Shown here piece by piece: positions 46,638-58,508 of a stretch of DNA of 64,000 bases. The position numbers were made by a program, and so were the translations under genes. Origin of the DNA: Castellaniella sp. S9 (GTDB lineage Bacteria; Pseudomonadota; Gammaproteobacteria; Burkholderiales; Burkholderiaceae_B); the NCBI RefSeq assembly GCF_027257175.1, contig NZ_JAPFGD010000006.1:216570-280569 (forward strand). Direction: 5' to 3'. The notes below the pieces were generated by a model. The model made no database searches and was not told the DNA's origin. It was given only the letters and a program-made list of their open reading frames with translations. The stretch's first letter is position 1. Every line of letters starts with the position of its first letter.

Positions 46638-46675
46638 GGCGGGCCGCGCGCCAATGCCCAGACGGAATCCGAATC

Positions 46676-49081
46676 ATGCAATTTCCTGAATCCTGGCTGC
46701 GGGCCTGGGCCGATCCGGACATCGACACGGCCGAGCTCTCGCATCGCCTGACCATGGCCGGCCTCGAGGTCGAGGACACTAAACCTTTCGCGCCGCCGTT
46801 CTCGGGGGTCGTCGTGGCCCGCATCGTCGAGGTGCAGCCTCATCCCGATGCCGACAAGCTGCGCGTGTGCCAAGTGGACGACGGCTCCGGCGCGTCGCTG
46901 CAGATCGTCTGCGGCGCGCCCAATGCGGCCGCCGGCCTGGTGGTGCCGCTCGCCCGCGTGGGTGCCGAACTGCCCGGCGACATGCGCATCGGCCCGGTCA
47001 AGATGCGCGGCGTCGAGTCCATGGGCATGCTGTGCTCGGCGCGCGAACTGGGCCTGTCCCAGGATCATGCGGGTTTGCTGGAACTGGATGCGGGTCTTGC
47101 GCCCGGCCGGCCGCTGCGTGAGGCGCTCGCGCTCGACGACTCGATCTTTACCATCAAGCTCACCCCCAATCGCGCCGACTGCCTGTCGATCCAGGGCGTG
47201 GCGCGCGAGGTCTCGGCCCTCACGGGCTGCGCCCTCAAGGCCCTGGACATTCCCGAGGTCCAGGCGACGATTGCCGATCGCCTGGCCGTGAAGGTCGATG
47301 CACCCGACCTCTGCGGCCGTTTTGCCGGGCGCATCGTGCGCGGCGTCGATGCGCGTGCGCCGACGCCGGCCTGGATGAAGACGCGCCTCGAGCGCGCCGG
47401 CCAGCGCAGCGTGTCGGCGCTGGTGGACATCTCGAACTACGTCATGCTGGAACTCGGCCGCCCGACGCACGTATTCGACCTGCAGCGGATTCAGGGCGGC
47501 CTGACGGTGCGCTGGGCCCGCGCGGGCGAGTCCCTGGAACTGCTCAATGGCCAGACCGTCGAACTCGCCCCCGACGTCGGGGTGATCGCCACCGATGATG
47601 CGATCGAGAGCCTGGCCGGCATCATGGGGGGCGAGGCGACCGCGGTGACGCTGGAGACCACCGACATCTACCTCGAGGCGGCCTTCTGGTGGCCCGAGGC
47701 CATCATGGGGCGTGCGCGCCGCTACAAATTTTCCTCCGAGGCCAGCCATCGCTTCGAACGCGGCGTGGATTTCCAATCCGTCGCCGACCACCTCCAGGTG
47801 ATGACGCGACTGGTGCTGGACATCTGCGGCGGCCGGGCCGGGCCCATCGACGATCAGGTGCTGCGACTGCCCGAGCGCGCGCCCGTGCGCATGCGCCTGG
47901 CGCGCTGCCGACGGGTCCTGGGTGTGCCGCTGGACGGCGATGAGGTGGCGCAGGTGTTCGCCAGCCTGGGTTTTGAATTCCGCCGCGAGAGCGAGGATTT
48001 CATCGTTAACCCGCCGCCCGCGCGTTTCGACCTCGCCATCGAGGAAGACCTCATCGAGGAGGTCGCACGCATCCACGGCTTCGACCGGATTCCCGACGTG
48101 CCGCCCGTTGCGCCGGCCAAGATGCGCGTGGTGCCGGAAACGCTTTACGGGCCGCACGCCATGCGCGCGGCCATGGCCGCCCTGGACTACCAGGAGGTCA
48201 TCAATTTTTCGTTCGTCGAGGACGCCTGGGAGCGCGACTACGCCGGCAACACCGATCCCATCCGGCTGCTCAATCCCATCGCCAGCCCATTGGCGGTCAT
48301 GCGCTCCAGCCTGATCGGCGGCCTGCTCGACAACATCGCTCACAACGCCAAGCGCAAGCAAAGCCGCGTGCGGGTGTTTGAACTCGGGCGGGTGTTCGCG
48401 CGCGATCCGCGCGTCACCGATGGCGACCTCGAGGTGGCGGGCGTGGCTCAACCGGTCCGCCTGGCGGGCGCTGCATGGGGGCCGGCCGCACCGGAGCAGT
48501 GGGGCGAGGCGGCGCGACCCGTCGACTTCTTCGACGTCAAGCGCGACCTGGAATCCCTGCTCGGCGCCCGCGCCGGCGGCCTGCGCTGCGAGCCCGCCGC
48601 CTATCCGGCCCTGCATCCAGGGCGCTCGGCGCGCCTGCTGCTCGACGGCCAGCCGATCGGCTGGCTGGGCGAGACGCATCCACGCTGGGCCCAGGCCTTG
48701 GACCTGGCGCATGCGCCGGTGGTCTTCGAGGTGGATGCGCACAGCATCGGCGAGCGCGTCTTCCCGCGTCCCGCCGAACTGTCCCGGCAGCCGGTGGTGG
48801 TGCGCGACCTGGCCGTGTGGGTGGATGCCGGCCTGGCATGGCAGGCCGTGCTTGACACTCTTTTACACCAGGTCGCCAACGATGTTGCGCTCTCGGTGGT
48901 CAAAGACATTAAACTGTTCGACATCTGGCGCGACAAGGACGATGTCCGGAACAAGAGTCTCGCGCTGCGCTTCTGGTTCCAGGGGCATGATGCGACGCTG
49001 GATGAACACCGGATCGAATACTGCACGCAACGCTTGCTGGATGCGCTGGTGCAGGCGCATGGGGCTCGCTTGCGTTCCTAG
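46676..49081 (+). CDS. pheT: Phenylalanyl-tRNA synthetase beta subunit
   Basis: An 801-residue beta subunit. It begins [20 protein letters not shown], has the tRNA-binding OB domain ([20 protein letters not shown]), the editing B3/B4 region, B5 ([20 protein letters not shown]), and the C-terminal anticodon-binding domain ([19 protein letters not shown]). Length is normal. It lies 38 bp after pheS. Confidence 0.97.
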   Translation: MQFPESWLRAWADPDIDTAELSHRLTMAGLEVEDTKPFAPPFSGVVVARIVEVQPHPDADKLRVCQVDDGSGASLQIVCGAPNAAAGLVVPLARVGAELPGDMRIGPVKMRGVESMGMLCSARELGLSQDHAGLLELDAGLAPGRPLREALALDDSIFTIKLTPNRADCLSIQGVAREVSALTGCALKALDIPEVQATIADRLAVKVDAPDLCGRFAGRIVRGVDARAPTPAWMKTRLERAGQRSVSALVDISNYVMLELGRPTHVFDLQRIQGGLTVRWARAGESLELLNGQTVELAPDVGVIATDDAIESLAGIMGGEATAVTLETTDIYLEAAFWWPEAIMGRARRYKFSSEASHRFERGVDFQSVADHLQVMTRLVLDICGGRAGPIDDQVLRLPERAPVRMRLARCRRVLGVPLDGDEVAQVFASLGFEFRRESEDFIVNPPPARFDLAIEEDLIEEVARIHGFDRIPDVPPVAPAKMRVVPETLYGPHAMRAAMAALDYQEVINFSFVEDAWERDYAGNTDPIRLLNPIASPLAVMRSSLIGGLLDNIAHNAKRKQSRVRVFELGRVFARDPRVTDGDLEVAGVAQPVRLAGAAWGPAAPEQWGEAARPVDFFDVKRDLESLLGARAGGLRCEPAAYPALHPGRSARLLLDGQPIGWLGETHPRWAQALDLAHAPVVFEVDAHSIGERVFPRPAELSRQPVVVRDLAVWVDAGLAWQAVLDTLLHQVANDVALSVVKDIKLFDIWRDKDDVRNKSLALRFWFQGHDATLDEHRIEYCTQRLLDALVQAHGARLRS

Positions 49082-49092
49082 GAGGGCTGTTT

Positions 49093-49404
49093 GTGAATAC
49101 GGATCGTACTCTGACCAAGGCCGACCTGGCCGAACTCCTGTTCGAGCGTGTCGGATTGAACAAGCGCGAGGCCAAGGACGTGGTCGACACGTTCTTTGCC
49201 GAGATCCGCGATGCGCTGGTGCACGGCACCGAGGTCAAGCTCTCGGGCTTCGGCAGTTTCCAGGTGCGCAACAAGCCGCCGCGCCCGGGCCGAAACCCCA
49301 AGACCGGCGAGGTGATCCCCATCGCCGCGCGGCGCGTGGTGACCTTCCACGCCAGCCAGAAACTGAAGGACGGCGTCGGCCAGGCGGGGGGTGAGCATCA
49401 ATGA
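49093..49404 (+). CDS. ihfA: Integration host factor alpha subunit
   Basis: A 103-residue DNA-bending protein: [40 protein letters not shown] and [11 protein letters not shown], with the intercalating proline in the beta arm. The start is GTG 49093 (no ATG fits) after AGGAGG in the pheT stop region. Its stop overlaps the MerR-like gene by ATGA. It will act with IhfB at, among others, sigma-54 promoters. Confidence 0.96.
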   Translation: MNTDRTLTKADLAELLFERVGLNKREAKDVVDTFFAEIRDALVHGTEVKLSGFGSFQVRNKPPRPGRNPKTGEVIPIAARRVVTFHASQKLKDGVGQAGGEHQ

Positions 49405-49829
49405 GCACCACGGGTCCCGCGTCCGTCGTCCTGCCGCCGATTCCGGCGAAACGCTATTTCACCATCGGCGAGGTCAGCGAGCTCTGCTGCGTCAAACCGC
49501 ACATCCTGCGCTACTGGGAACAGGAGTTCACGCAGCTCAAGCCGGTCAAGCGCCGGGGCAATCGCCGCTATTACCAGCACCATGAAGTCCTGCTGGTGCG
49601 CCGCATTCGCGACCTGCTCTACGAACAGGGCTTTACCATCGCCGGTGCGCGCAATCGGCTGGGCGATGGCGGCGAGATGCCGCGCGACCACGATGCGGCG
49701 GTGCGCCTGACGGGCGCTGAACTCCAGGCCTTGCGCGGCGATCTGCAGGCCATCCGCGAAAGCCTTGCCCAGGCGCTGCGGGAGCAGGCGCCCGCGAATC
49801 ATCCCGCTGGCGACCTGCTGGACCTGTAG
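49401..49829 (+). CDS. MerR-family regulator adjacent to ihfA
   Basis: A 142-residue MerR protein with winged helix [20 protein letters not shown] and basic wing [19 protein letters not shown]. The sensor part is short and has no metal-binding cysteine cluster. A MerR gene directly after ihfA is a conserved arrangement in many proteobacteria, but its target is unknown. Coupled to ihfA by a 4-bp overlap. Confidence 0.9.
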   Translation: MSTTGPASVVLPPIPAKRYFTIGEVSELCCVKPHILRYWEQEFTQLKPVKRRGNRRYYQHHEVLLVRRIRDLLYEQGFTIAGARNRLGDGGEMPRDHDAAVRLTGAELQALRGDLQAIRESLAQALREQAPANHPAGDLLDL

Positions 49830-49831
49830 GC

Positions 49832-50314
49832 TCAAGCCCCGGGCGTCGGCACGGCGGGGTTGACCGGTACGAGGTCCACGGCCTGTTCGGTGGACTGTTG
49901 CCCGGCGGGACGCCATATCGCCACACCGACCAGCACCGACACGGCCAGTGCGACCGCGGCCGCCGCCACGGCGGCGACCCGGCCCCGGCGCAGGCGGACG
50001 GGGCGGCGCCTGCCGGACGTGCGCCGCGAGGGCTCGGCGCGCGGTGCACGGCGCTCGGAAATGATCGATACACCATCCGTCTGGGTGAACCCCAGGCTGG
50101 CGTGTATCCGGGCGCGCAGTGCCGGCGCGGGGACCTCGCCCGGCAGGTCGTCGGCGATGCCCAGCAGGTAGGCTTCCCACTTGAGGGCGCAGGCCGCAGC
50201 GGCATTGTCGCGGGCGAGCCACGCCTGGATCTCGGCGGTATCGTCGGCCGCCGCCAGGCCGAGCACGTACTCGGCGACGTCGAGGTCGGTGTGGGTGCGG
50301 GCCGGGTGTTTCAT
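49832..50314 (-). CDS. Anti-sigma factor, RskA-like
   Basis: A 160-residue single-pass membrane protein. The cytoplasmic N-terminal anti-sigma domain has DVAEYVLGLAAADDTAEIQA, typical of the RskA/anti-sigma-K group. A basic stretch (RRRPVRLRRGR) precedes the membrane helix (about 110-130), leaving a short periplasmic tail. The periplasmic part is much smaller than in classical RskA. Start ATG overlaps the sigma-factor stop (ATGA), so the two are co-translated. Confidence 0.8.
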   Translation of the reverse strand: MKHPARTHTDLDVAEYVLGLAAADDTAEIQAWLARDNAAAACALKWEAYLLGIADDLPGEVPAPALRARIHASLGFTQTDGVSIISERRAPRAEPSRRTSGRRRPVRLRRGRVAAVAAAAVALAVSVLVGVAIWRPAGQQSTEQAVDLVPVNPAVPTPGA

Positions 50315-50820
50315 GCCAGGATCGCCTGGTCGAGCCGTCCGAGCGCCTGACGCATCTCGTGGCGCACCGTGGCCTCCGGACGCCCGAGGCGGGCGGCCAG
50401 CTGCGCATAGTCCAGGCCCTGCAGGTAGGCCAGCCGCAAGGCCTCGCGCGCATCCGGCGGCAGTTGGGCCAGCGCCCGGGTCAGGCGGGTGGGCGCCCGC
50501 GTTTCGGCGGACTGTGGCGGTGCCCGCCCCGGATCGGGGCGCGGACCGCCACCCCGCCGCAGGCGGGCCAGGGCCCGGTAGCGCAGGATGCTGTAGATCC
50601 AGGCCCTGGCCGTGCCGATGGCCGGACTGTAGCCTGCCGCGTTGCGCCAGATCAGGACGAAGGTCTCGTGCACGAGGTCCTCGGCCTGGTCGCCCACCAG
50701 AGCACGGCCCAGGGCCAGCATGGCGGGCGCCTCTTGTGCGTAGAGCGCGTCGAAGGCGGATCGGTCGCCGGCGGCGCAGGCGGAAAGCTCGCCTTCATAG
50801 TCGAATACGGAAACAGTCAT
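50311..50820 (-). CDS. ECF RNA polymerase sigma factor
   Basis: A 169-residue sigma-70 family protein with region 2 (AGDRSAFDALYAQEAPAMLA; DQAEDLVHETFVLIWRNA) and region 4 (LAQLPPDAREALRLAYLQGL; DYAQLAARLGRPEATVRHEM). Region 3 is missing, as in ECF factors. It resembles the SigK/RpoE group paired with RskA-like anti-sigma factors. ATG 50820 has GGGA 8 bases upstream; a start at 50847 adds nine residues. The regulon is not visible from this window. Confidence 0.9.
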   Translation of the reverse strand: MTVSVFDYEGELSACAAGDRSAFDALYAQEAPAMLALGRALVGDQAEDLVHETFVLIWRNAAGYSPAIGTARAWIYSILRYRALARLRRGGGPRPDPGRAPPQSAETRAPTRLTRALAQLPPDAREALRLAYLQGLDYAQLAARLGRPEATVRHEMRQALGRLDQAILA

Positions 50821-50895
50821 ACAATCATCCCAGTCGAACATGCGCATGCCGATTTTCCCATTGTATGCGCTGCCGACATTCTTCCGTGATCCCTC

Positions 50896-52710
50896 ATGCC
50901 TCGTTTTCATACCGGTCCGGCGCCCGCGCGGCGCGATGATTGGCACACCCTGCGCGCGCTCTGGCCTTATGTCTGGGCGTTTCGCGCACGGGTCAGCCTG
51001 GCCTTCGCCTGCCTGGTGCTGGCCAAAGTCGCCAATGTCGTGACGCCGCTCTACCTGAAGGACCTGGTCGACGCCCTCGGGGTTCCGGGGACTCTCCTGG
51101 CGCTGCCCGTGGCGGCCCTGCTGGGGTACGGCCTGGCGCGCCTGTCCACCAGCCTGTTCGGCGAACTGCGCGATGCCCTGTTCGCGCGGGTGACGCAGGG
51201 CGCCATCCGCCAGGTGGCCAGCCGGGTGTTCGAGCACCTGCTGTCGCTGTCGCTGCGTTTTCACATGCAGCGCCGCACTGGTGGCCTGAGCCGTGACATC
51301 GAGCGCGGCACCAAGGGCATCGGCTTCCTGCTCAATTTCACGGTCTTCAACATCCTGCCCACCTTGCTCGAGATCGCCATGGTCGCCGGCGTGCTGCTGT
51401 GGCGCTACGACTGGGTCTTTGCGGCGCTCACGATAGGGACGATCGGCGCGTACGTGGCGTTCACCCTGCTGGTGACCGAGCGGCGCATGGTCTACCGGCG
51501 CAGCATGAACGCGCTCGACAGCCAGGCCAACGGCAAGGCGGTCGATGCGCTGATCAATTACGAGACGGTCAAGTATTTCGGCAACGAGGCCTACGAGCAC
51601 CGGCGCTACGACCATGACATGGCGCACTGGGTCGATTCGGCGGTGCGCAACCAAGTGTCGCTCAACCTGCTGAACATGGGGCAGGGCATGATCATCACCC
51701 TGGGGATCACCGCGCTGCTGTGGCGTTCGGCGGCGGGGGTCGTCGAGGGCGCCATGACGGTGGGCGACGTGGTGCTGGTGTCGGCCTATCTGACGCAGCT
51801 CTATGCGCCGCTGAACTTTCTCGGCTTCGTCTATCGCGAGATCAGGCACGCCCTGGCCGACATGGAGCGCATGTTCGACCTGCTGGGCAATCGCCAGGAG
51901 GTCGCCGACCGGGCCGATGCCCGGCTGCTGGCCACGCGCCGGGCGACCGTGCGCTTCCGGGACGTCGATTTTGGCTACGAGTCCGACCGCCGGATCCTGC
52001 ACAAGGTCAGCTTCGACATTCCCGCGGGCGCGACGGTGGCGGTGGTGGGCGCCTCCGGCGCCGGCAAGTCGACGCTCTCGCGCCTGCTGTTCCGCTTCTA
52101 CGACGTGGATGGCGGCGCGGTGCTGGTCGACGGCCGCGACGTGCGCGACTATACGCAGGCCAGCCTGCGGGCCCATATCGGCATCGTGCCCCAGGATACC
52201 GTGCTGTTCAACGATTCCATTGCCTATAACATCGCCTACGGCCGTCCGGGGGCGGACCAGGCGGCCATCGAGCGCGCCGCCCGGGCGGCCCACATCCACG
52301 CCTTCATCATGTCCCTGCCCCAAGGCTACGAGACGCCGGTGGGCGAACGTGGGTTAAAATTGTCCGGCGGCGAAAAGCAGCGGGTGGCGATTGCGCGCAC
52401 GCTGTTGAAGGATCCGCCCATCCTGGTTCTCGACGAGGCGACCAGCGCACTGGACACGCGCACCGAGCGCGCCATTCAGGACGAGCTGGCCCAGATCGCC
52501 CGGGACCGCACCACCCTGATCATCGCGCACCGCCTGTCCACCATCGTCGATGCCGACCGGATCATCGTGCTCGATGCCGGGCGCGTGGCCGAGGAGGGCG
52601 ATCATGCGGGCCTGCTGGCCCTGGGCGGCCGCTATGCCAGGATGTGGCAATTGCAGCAATCCGGCCTGGACGAGGGGCAGGGGAATTTGACCGATACAGT
52701 ACCGAAGTAG
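50896..52710 (+). CDS. Atm1/HMT1-type ABC exporter
   Basis: A 604-residue half-transporter. Six membrane helices (about 30-320) carry the Atm1-family NYETVKYFGNEAYEHRRYD block. The ATPase domain has VGASGAGKSTLSRLLF, LSGGEKQRVAIARTLL, ILVLDEATSALD and IIAHRLSTI. Atm1-type exporters move glutathione-based sulfur or metal conjugates. The SUF iron-sulfur operon directly follows, in keeping with such a role. Divergent from the ECF factor, 75 bp between starts. Confidence 0.92.
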   Translation: MPRFHTGPAPARRDDWHTLRALWPYVWAFRARVSLAFACLVLAKVANVVTPLYLKDLVDALGVPGTLLALPVAALLGYGLARLSTSLFGELRDALFARVTQGAIRQVASRVFEHLLSLSLRFHMQRRTGGLSRDIERGTKGIGFLLNFTVFNILPTLLEIAMVAGVLLWRYDWVFAALTIGTIGAYVAFTLLVTERRMVYRRSMNALDSQANGKAVDALINYETVKYFGNEAYEHRRYDHDMAHWVDSAVRNQVSLNLLNMGQGMIITLGITALLWRSAAGVVEGAMTVGDVVLVSAYLTQLYAPLNFLGFVYREIRHALADMERMFDLLGNRQEVADRADARLLATRRATVRFRDVDFGYESDRRILHKVSFDIPAGATVAVVGASGAGKSTLSRLLFRFYDVDGGAVLVDGRDVRDYTQASLRAHIGIVPQDTVLFNDSIAYNIAYGRPGADQAAIERAARAAHIHAFIMSLPQGYETPVGERGLKLSGGEKQRVAIARTLLKDPPILVLDEATSALDTRTERAIQDELAQIARDRTTLIIAHRLSTIVDADRIIVLDAGRVAEEGDHAGLLALGGRYARMWQLQQSGLDEGQGNLTDTVPK

Positions 52711-52716
52711 TACTAT
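52687..52716 (+). promoter_or_regulatory. Promoter and small dyad of the SUF operon
   Basis: TTGACC (52687-52692), 18 bp, TACTAT (52711-52716), partly inside the exporter's 3' end. AGTAC-N7-GTACT (52698-52714) lies in the spacer and over the -10, where a repressor such as the operon's own Rrf2 protein could bind. The dyad is short. Confidence 0.6.
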
Positions 52717-52753
52717 TTAACCGTCCCTTCAACAAATCCCCCCGGATCCGCCC

Positions 52754-53232
52754 ATGCTGCGCATCAGCAAGATCGTCGATTACGGCATCCTCGTGCTCAC
52801 GCACATGGGCGCCCATCCGACGCATGTGTGCAGCGCGGCCGAACTGGCCGGCGCTCTGGGGCTGGGCCAGCCGATCGTCAGCAAGGTGCTGAAACTCCTC
52901 GCCCAGCACGGCCTGGTGGCCAGCACCCGCGGCGCCCACGGCGGCTACCGGCTGGGCCGGCCCGCCCAGCACATCAGCATCGCCCAGATCATCGACGCCC
53001 TCGAGGAACAGCCCTTCGGCCTCACCGAATGCACGGCCGTCCCCGGGGTGTGCAGCGTCGAGGAGGCCTGTCACATCCGGCCGCACTGGCAGCGCATCAA
53101 CCTCATGGTGCGACGCACGCTCGAGGCCGTGTCGGTGGCCGACATGATCCAGGGCGATCCCAAACAACCTGCGCGCGCCCCGGTCGGGACGCGCATCACC
53201 GCGGCCCATGCCCCGACCTGGAGTCTGTCCAA

Positions 53233-53236
<4 letters not shown>
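52754..53236 (+). CDS. Rrf2-family SUF regulator
   Basis: A 160-residue winged-helix protein ([54 protein letters not shown]). Three cysteines in [16 protein letters not shown] can bind an Fe-S cluster, as in IscR and in the gammaproteobacterial SUF-linked Rrf2 proteins. It likely adjusts suf transcription to cluster demand. Its stop overlaps sufB by 4 bp. Confidence 0.92.
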
Positions 53237-54681
<1,445 letters not shown>

Positions 54682-54695
54682 GGAGCCCACTACTC

Positions 54696-55496
54696 ATGCT
54701 GAACATCAAGAATCTGCACGCCTCGATCGAAGACAAGACGATCCTTCACGGCCTGGACCTGGAGGTCAAGGCGGGCGAGGTCCACGCCATCATGGGGCCC
54801 AACGGCTCGGGCAAGAGCACCCTGTCGCAGGTGCTGGCCGGCCGCGAGGATTACAAGGTCACCGACGGGACGGTCGAATTCGAGGGCCAGGACCTGCTGT
54901 CCATGGCCGTCGAGGATCGCGCGCGCGCCGGCATCTTCCTGGCTTTCCAGTATCCGATCGAGATCCCCGGCGTCTCCAACGCCTATTTCCTGCGCGCGGC
55001 GGTCAATGCCGTGCGGCGCCAGCGCGGCCTGCCCGAACTCGACGCCATGGACTTCGTCAAGCGGGCCAAGGCCGAGATGAAGCTCGTCGGCATGCGTGAC
55101 GAATTCCTGTATCGCGCGGTCAACGAGGGGTTCTCCGGCGGCGAGAAAAAGCGCAACGAAGTCCTGCAGATGACGCTGCTCGAACCCAAACTCGCCATCC
55201 TGGACGAGACCGACTCCGGCCTGGACATCGACGCGCTCAAGATCGTCGCCGACGGCGTCAACCGGCTGCGCTCGCCCGATCGCGCCATGATCGTGATCAC
55301 CCACTACCAGCGCCTCCTGGACTACATCGTGCCGGATTACGTGCACGTGCTGTCGGGCGGGCGCATCGTGCGCTCGGGCGGCCGCGAACTGGCGGTGGAG
55401 CTCGAGGAGCGCGGCTACGGCTGGATCGAGGACCAGGCAGGGCAGGCGGCCAAGGGTCCCGCCCGGGGTCCCGCGGCGAAAGGGGCGACGGCATGA
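54696..55496 (+). CDS. sufC: Fe-S assembly ATPase SufC
   Basis: A 266-residue ABC-type ATPase: Walker [33 protein letters not shown], signature [17 protein letters not shown], Walker [19 protein letters not shown] low-complexity tail of about 20 residues ([12 protein letters not shown]) is added. Stop overlaps sufD by 4 bp. Confidence 0.97.
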   Translation: MLNIKNLHASIEDKTILHGLDLEVKAGEVHAIMGPNGSGKSTLSQVLAGREDYKVTDGTVEFEGQDLLSMAVEDRARAGIFLAFQYPIEIPGVSNAYFLRAAVNAVRRQRGLPELDAMDFVKRAKAEMKLVGMRDEFLYRAVNEGFSGGEKKRNEVLQMTLLEPKLAILDETDSGLDIDALKIVADGVNRLRSPDRAMIVITHYQRLLDYIVPDYVHVLSGGRIVRSGGRELAVELEERGYGWIEDQAGQAAKGPARGPAAKGATA

Positions 55497-56803
55497 GCGC
55501 AGCACTGCAAGCCTGGACCGACGCCTTCAGCCGCCGCGCCGGCGGGCTGCCGGGCGCCGGGATCCCCTGGCTGGCCGGCCTGCGCCGCGAGGCCATGGAT
55601 CGCTTCGCCACCGAGGGGTGGCCCAATACCCGGCTCGAGGCCTGGCGCCATACGTCGCTGGCGGCCTTGGCCGCGCAGTCCTTCGAGGACGGCGGCGCCC
55701 AACCGGTTGCGGACCTCGTCGAGGCGCTGCGCGAGGACGAGTCCGGCCACTGGCTGGTGTTCGTGGACGGGCGCTTCGATCCCGCGCTGTCCCTGATCGG
55801 CGAGTTGCCCGCGGGCGTGATTCTGCAGCCGCTGTCCCAGGCGCTCGCCACCCATGCCGAGGACATCCGGCCGGTGCTCGGCCAGGCCGAGGACGGCCCC
55901 AGCCCCTCGGCCCTGAACCTGGCCCTGGCCAGCGACGGCGCCTTTCTGAAGCTGCCGCGCGGGGCGGCGATCGCCGAGCCCGTGCACTTGGTCTGCGTGG
56001 CGGCCTCGCCGCGCGCCTCGCAGTTCCTGCGGCACGTCGTGATCGCCGATGACGCGGCGCAGGCGACCGTGGTCGAGCACTACGTCGGCGTGCCGGGTGC
56101 GGCCAACTTCAGCCACGCCGCCACGCGTCTCGACCTCGCCCGCGATGCGCGCATCACGCACCTCAAGCTGCAGCGCGAATCCGATGAGGCCTGGCACCTG
56201 GGCGACATCGACGCCCGCCAGGCTCAGGGCTCGTATTTCGCCTCGCACTCGATGTCGCTGGGTGCGCGCCTGGCGCGCCACGACATCGCGACCCACTTTA
56301 CCGGGCAGCGCTGCGAGACCCTGCTGAACGGCTTGTACTACGTGGACAAGCGCCGCCACGTCGACCACCACACGCTGATCGGCCACGCGCAGCCGCGCTG
56401 CGTCAGCCACGAATCCTATCGCGGGATCATGGCCGACACCTCGCACGGCGTGTTCAGCGGCCGCATCCTCGTGGCGCCGGGCGCCGACGGCACGGATGCG
56501 GTCCAGCGCAACGACAGCCTGCTGCTGTCGCGCCTGGCCAAGTCCGACGCGCGGCCCGAGCTCGAGATCTACGCCGACGACGTCAAGTGCGCGCACGGCG
56601 CCACGGTGGGCCAGATCGATGCCGACAGCCTGTTCTACCTGCGCTCGCGCGGGCTGGACGAGGCACGCGCCCGTGACATCCTCATCTATGCCTTTGCGGC
56701 GGCCAGCGTCGCCCGCATCGAGGCCGAACCCCTGCGCCGGCGCGTCGAACGGGCGGTGCGTGCGATGCTGCCGGGCGACATCGCCACCGAGGTGGTCGCA
56801 TGA
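55493..56803 (+). CDS. sufD: Fe-S cluster assembly protein SufD
   Basis: A 436-residue beta-helix partner of SufB. Blocks: [77 protein letters not shown], and [20 protein letters not shown] with the conserved histidine and cysteine. Overlaps sufC and sufS by 4 bp each. Confidence 0.96.
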   Translation: MSAALQAWTDAFSRRAGGLPGAGIPWLAGLRREAMDRFATEGWPNTRLEAWRHTSLAALAAQSFEDGGAQPVADLVEALREDESGHWLVFVDGRFDPALSLIGELPAGVILQPLSQALATHAEDIRPVLGQAEDGPSPSALNLALASDGAFLKLPRGAAIAEPVHLVCVAASPRASQFLRHVVIADDAAQATVVEHYVGVPGAANFSHAATRLDLARDARITHLKLQRESDEAWHLGDIDARQAQGSYFASHSMSLGARLARHDIATHFTGQRCETLLNGLYYVDKRRHVDHHTLIGHAQPRCVSHESYRGIMADTSHGVFSGRILVAPGADGTDAVQRNDSLLLSRLAKSDARPELEIYADDVKCAHGATVGQIDADSLFYLRSRGLDEARARDILIYAFAAASVARIEAEPLRRRVERAVRAMLPGDIATEVVA

Positions 56804-58041
56804 ACGCCCCGGAATCCACCCTCGTTTCGGGCCTGCTGGATCGGGCGGGCGATTTTCCCATCCTGGCGCAGCCGGTGCGGGGGCGCCGCCTTGCCTATCT
56901 GGACAACGGCGCGACCACGCAAAAGCCGCAGGCGGTCATCGACGCGCTGGATGCGTTCTATGGGCGCTCGAACGCCAATATCCACCGTGGCGTGCACTGG
57001 CTCTCGCAGCACGCCACCGACCTCTACGAGGAGGCCCGCGAGCAGGTGCGCGCGTTGTTGAACGCGGCCGACGCCCAGGAAATCGTCTTTACCCGCGGCA
57101 CGACGGAATCCATCAACCTGGTGGCCCAGACCTGGGGCCAGCGCCTGCGCGCCGGCGACGAAATCCTGGTCACGGGCCTCGAGCACCACTCCAACATCGT
57201 TCCCTGGCAGTTGCTGTGCGAACGCACGGGCGCGGTGCTGCGCGCCGCGGCGGTCACCGACTCAGGCGAGCTCGACCTGGCGGATTTCAAGGCGCAGCTC
57301 AACGCCCGCACCCGCCTGGTGGCCCTGGCCCACGTGTCCAATGCGCTGGGCACCGTCAACCCCGTCGACGAGGTCGTGCGCCTGGCTCATGGGGCCGGCG
57401 CCCTGGTGCTGGTCGACGGCGCCCAGGCCGTCGCCCACCAGGCGGTGGACGTGCAGGCCCTGGATTGCGATTTCTATGCCTTTTCGGGCCACAAGCTCTA
57501 CGGCCCGACGGGCATCGGCGCGCTCTACGTGCGCGCCTCGATCCTGGCCGACCTGCCGCCCTGGCAGGGGGGCGGCGACATGATACGCACGGTCAGCTTC
57601 GAGGGCACCACCTATGCGGAGGGCCCGCAGCGCTTCGAGGCGGGCACCCCCAACATCGGTGGCGCCGTCGTGATGGGCGCGGCGATCGAGTACGTGCGCG
57701 GGATCGGCCTGGATCGCATCGCCGCCCATGAATCGGCCCTGCTGGCCGAGGCCACCGAGCGCATGCTGGCCTTGCCGGGCATCCGCGTCGTCGGAACGGC
57801 GCCGCACAAGGCGGGAATCCTGTCCTTCCTGGTGGACGGCATCCATCCCCATGACTTGGGCACCATCCTCGATACCGAAGGCGTCGCCATCCGGGCGGGC
57901 CATCACTGCGCCATGCCCCTGATGACGCGTTTCGGCGTCCCCGGGACCGCGCGCGCCTCGTTCGCCCTGTACAACGACAGCCGGGACATCGACGCCCTGG
58001 TGGCCGGCGTGCGCAAGGCACAGAAATTGTTTGGAGTCTGA
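56800..58041 (+). CDS. sufS: Cysteine desulfurase SufS
   Basis: A 413-residue PLP enzyme of the group II desulfurases, supplying persulfide sulfur. Features: LAYLDNGATTQKPQAVIDAL, NIHRGVHWLSQHATDLYEEA, the PLP lysine in FYAFSGHKLYGPTGIGALY, and the catalytic cysteine loop AIRAGHHCAMPLM. It is coupled to sufD (ATGA), with sufU 4 bp downstream. Confidence 0.96.
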   Translation: MNAPESTLVSGLLDRAGDFPILAQPVRGRRLAYLDNGATTQKPQAVIDALDAFYGRSNANIHRGVHWLSQHATDLYEEAREQVRALLNAADAQEIVFTRGTTESINLVAQTWGQRLRAGDEILVTGLEHHSNIVPWQLLCERTGAVLRAAAVTDSGELDLADFKAQLNARTRLVALAHVSNALGTVNPVDEVVRLAHGAGALVLVDGAQAVAHQAVDVQALDCDFYAFSGHKLYGPTGIGALYVRASILADLPPWQGGGDMIRTVSFEGTTYAEGPQRFEAGTPNIGGAVVMGAAIEYVRGIGLDRIAAHESALLAEATERMLALPGIRVVGTAPHKAGILSFLVDGIHPHDLGTILDTEGVAIRAGHHCAMPLMTRFGVPGTARASFALYNDSRDIDALVAGVRKAQKLFGV

Positions 58042-58045
58042 GCCG

Positions 58046-58498
58046 ATGGACGAGCAAGACGACGGCCTGCGCGAGCTCTACCAGGAGGTCATCTTCGACC
58101 ATAACCGCAATCCGCGCAATTTCCATGCGATGGCCGACGCCTCGCGCCGCGCGGACGGCCACAATCCCTTGTGCGGCGACCAGCTCACCGTCTATGTGCG
58201 CCTGCGCGACGACGTGATCGAGGAGGTCAGCTTCGTCGGCCATGGCTGCGCGATATCGACCGCCTCGGCCTCGCTGATGACCGAGGCGGTAAAGGGTCGC
58301 CGCGTGGACGATGCCGAGGCCCTGTTTCGCGACATCCACGCCATGCTGACCGAGGCGCACCCCGACTGCGACCTGGGCAAGCTCGAGGTGCTCTCCGGCG
58401 TGCGCGAGTTCCCCTCGCGCGTCAAGTGCGCCACCCTGGCCTGGCATACGCTGCACAACGCCATCACGCTCGCCAGGGATACCGCCAGTACCGAATAG
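58046..58498 (+). CDS. sufU: Sulfur-relay/scaffold protein SufU
   Basis: A 150-residue IscU-fold protein: LRELYQEVIFDHNRNPRNFH, cysteine in NPLCGD, cysteine in GHGCAISTASASLM, and cysteine in SRVKCATLAWHTL. The internal insertion before the last cysteine marks it as SufU rather than IscU. SufU usually receives sulfur from SufS. ATG 58046 is chosen over TTG 58031, which would overlap sufS. No sufE or sufA gene is present. Confidence 0.93.
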   Translation: MDEQDDGLRELYQEVIFDHNRNPRNFHAMADASRRADGHNPLCGDQLTVYVRLRDDVIEEVSFVGHGCAISTASASLMTEAVKGRRVDDAEALFRDIHAMLTEAHPDCDLGKLEVLSGVREFPSRVKCATLAWHTLHNAITLARDTASTE

Positions 58499-58508
58499 AG
58501 GACATGCC

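Noticed and set aside
50821..52323. Long upstream extension of the ECF sigma frame through the exporter gene
   Set aside because: It is antisense to the ABC exporter; the sigma-factor domain begins at 50820.
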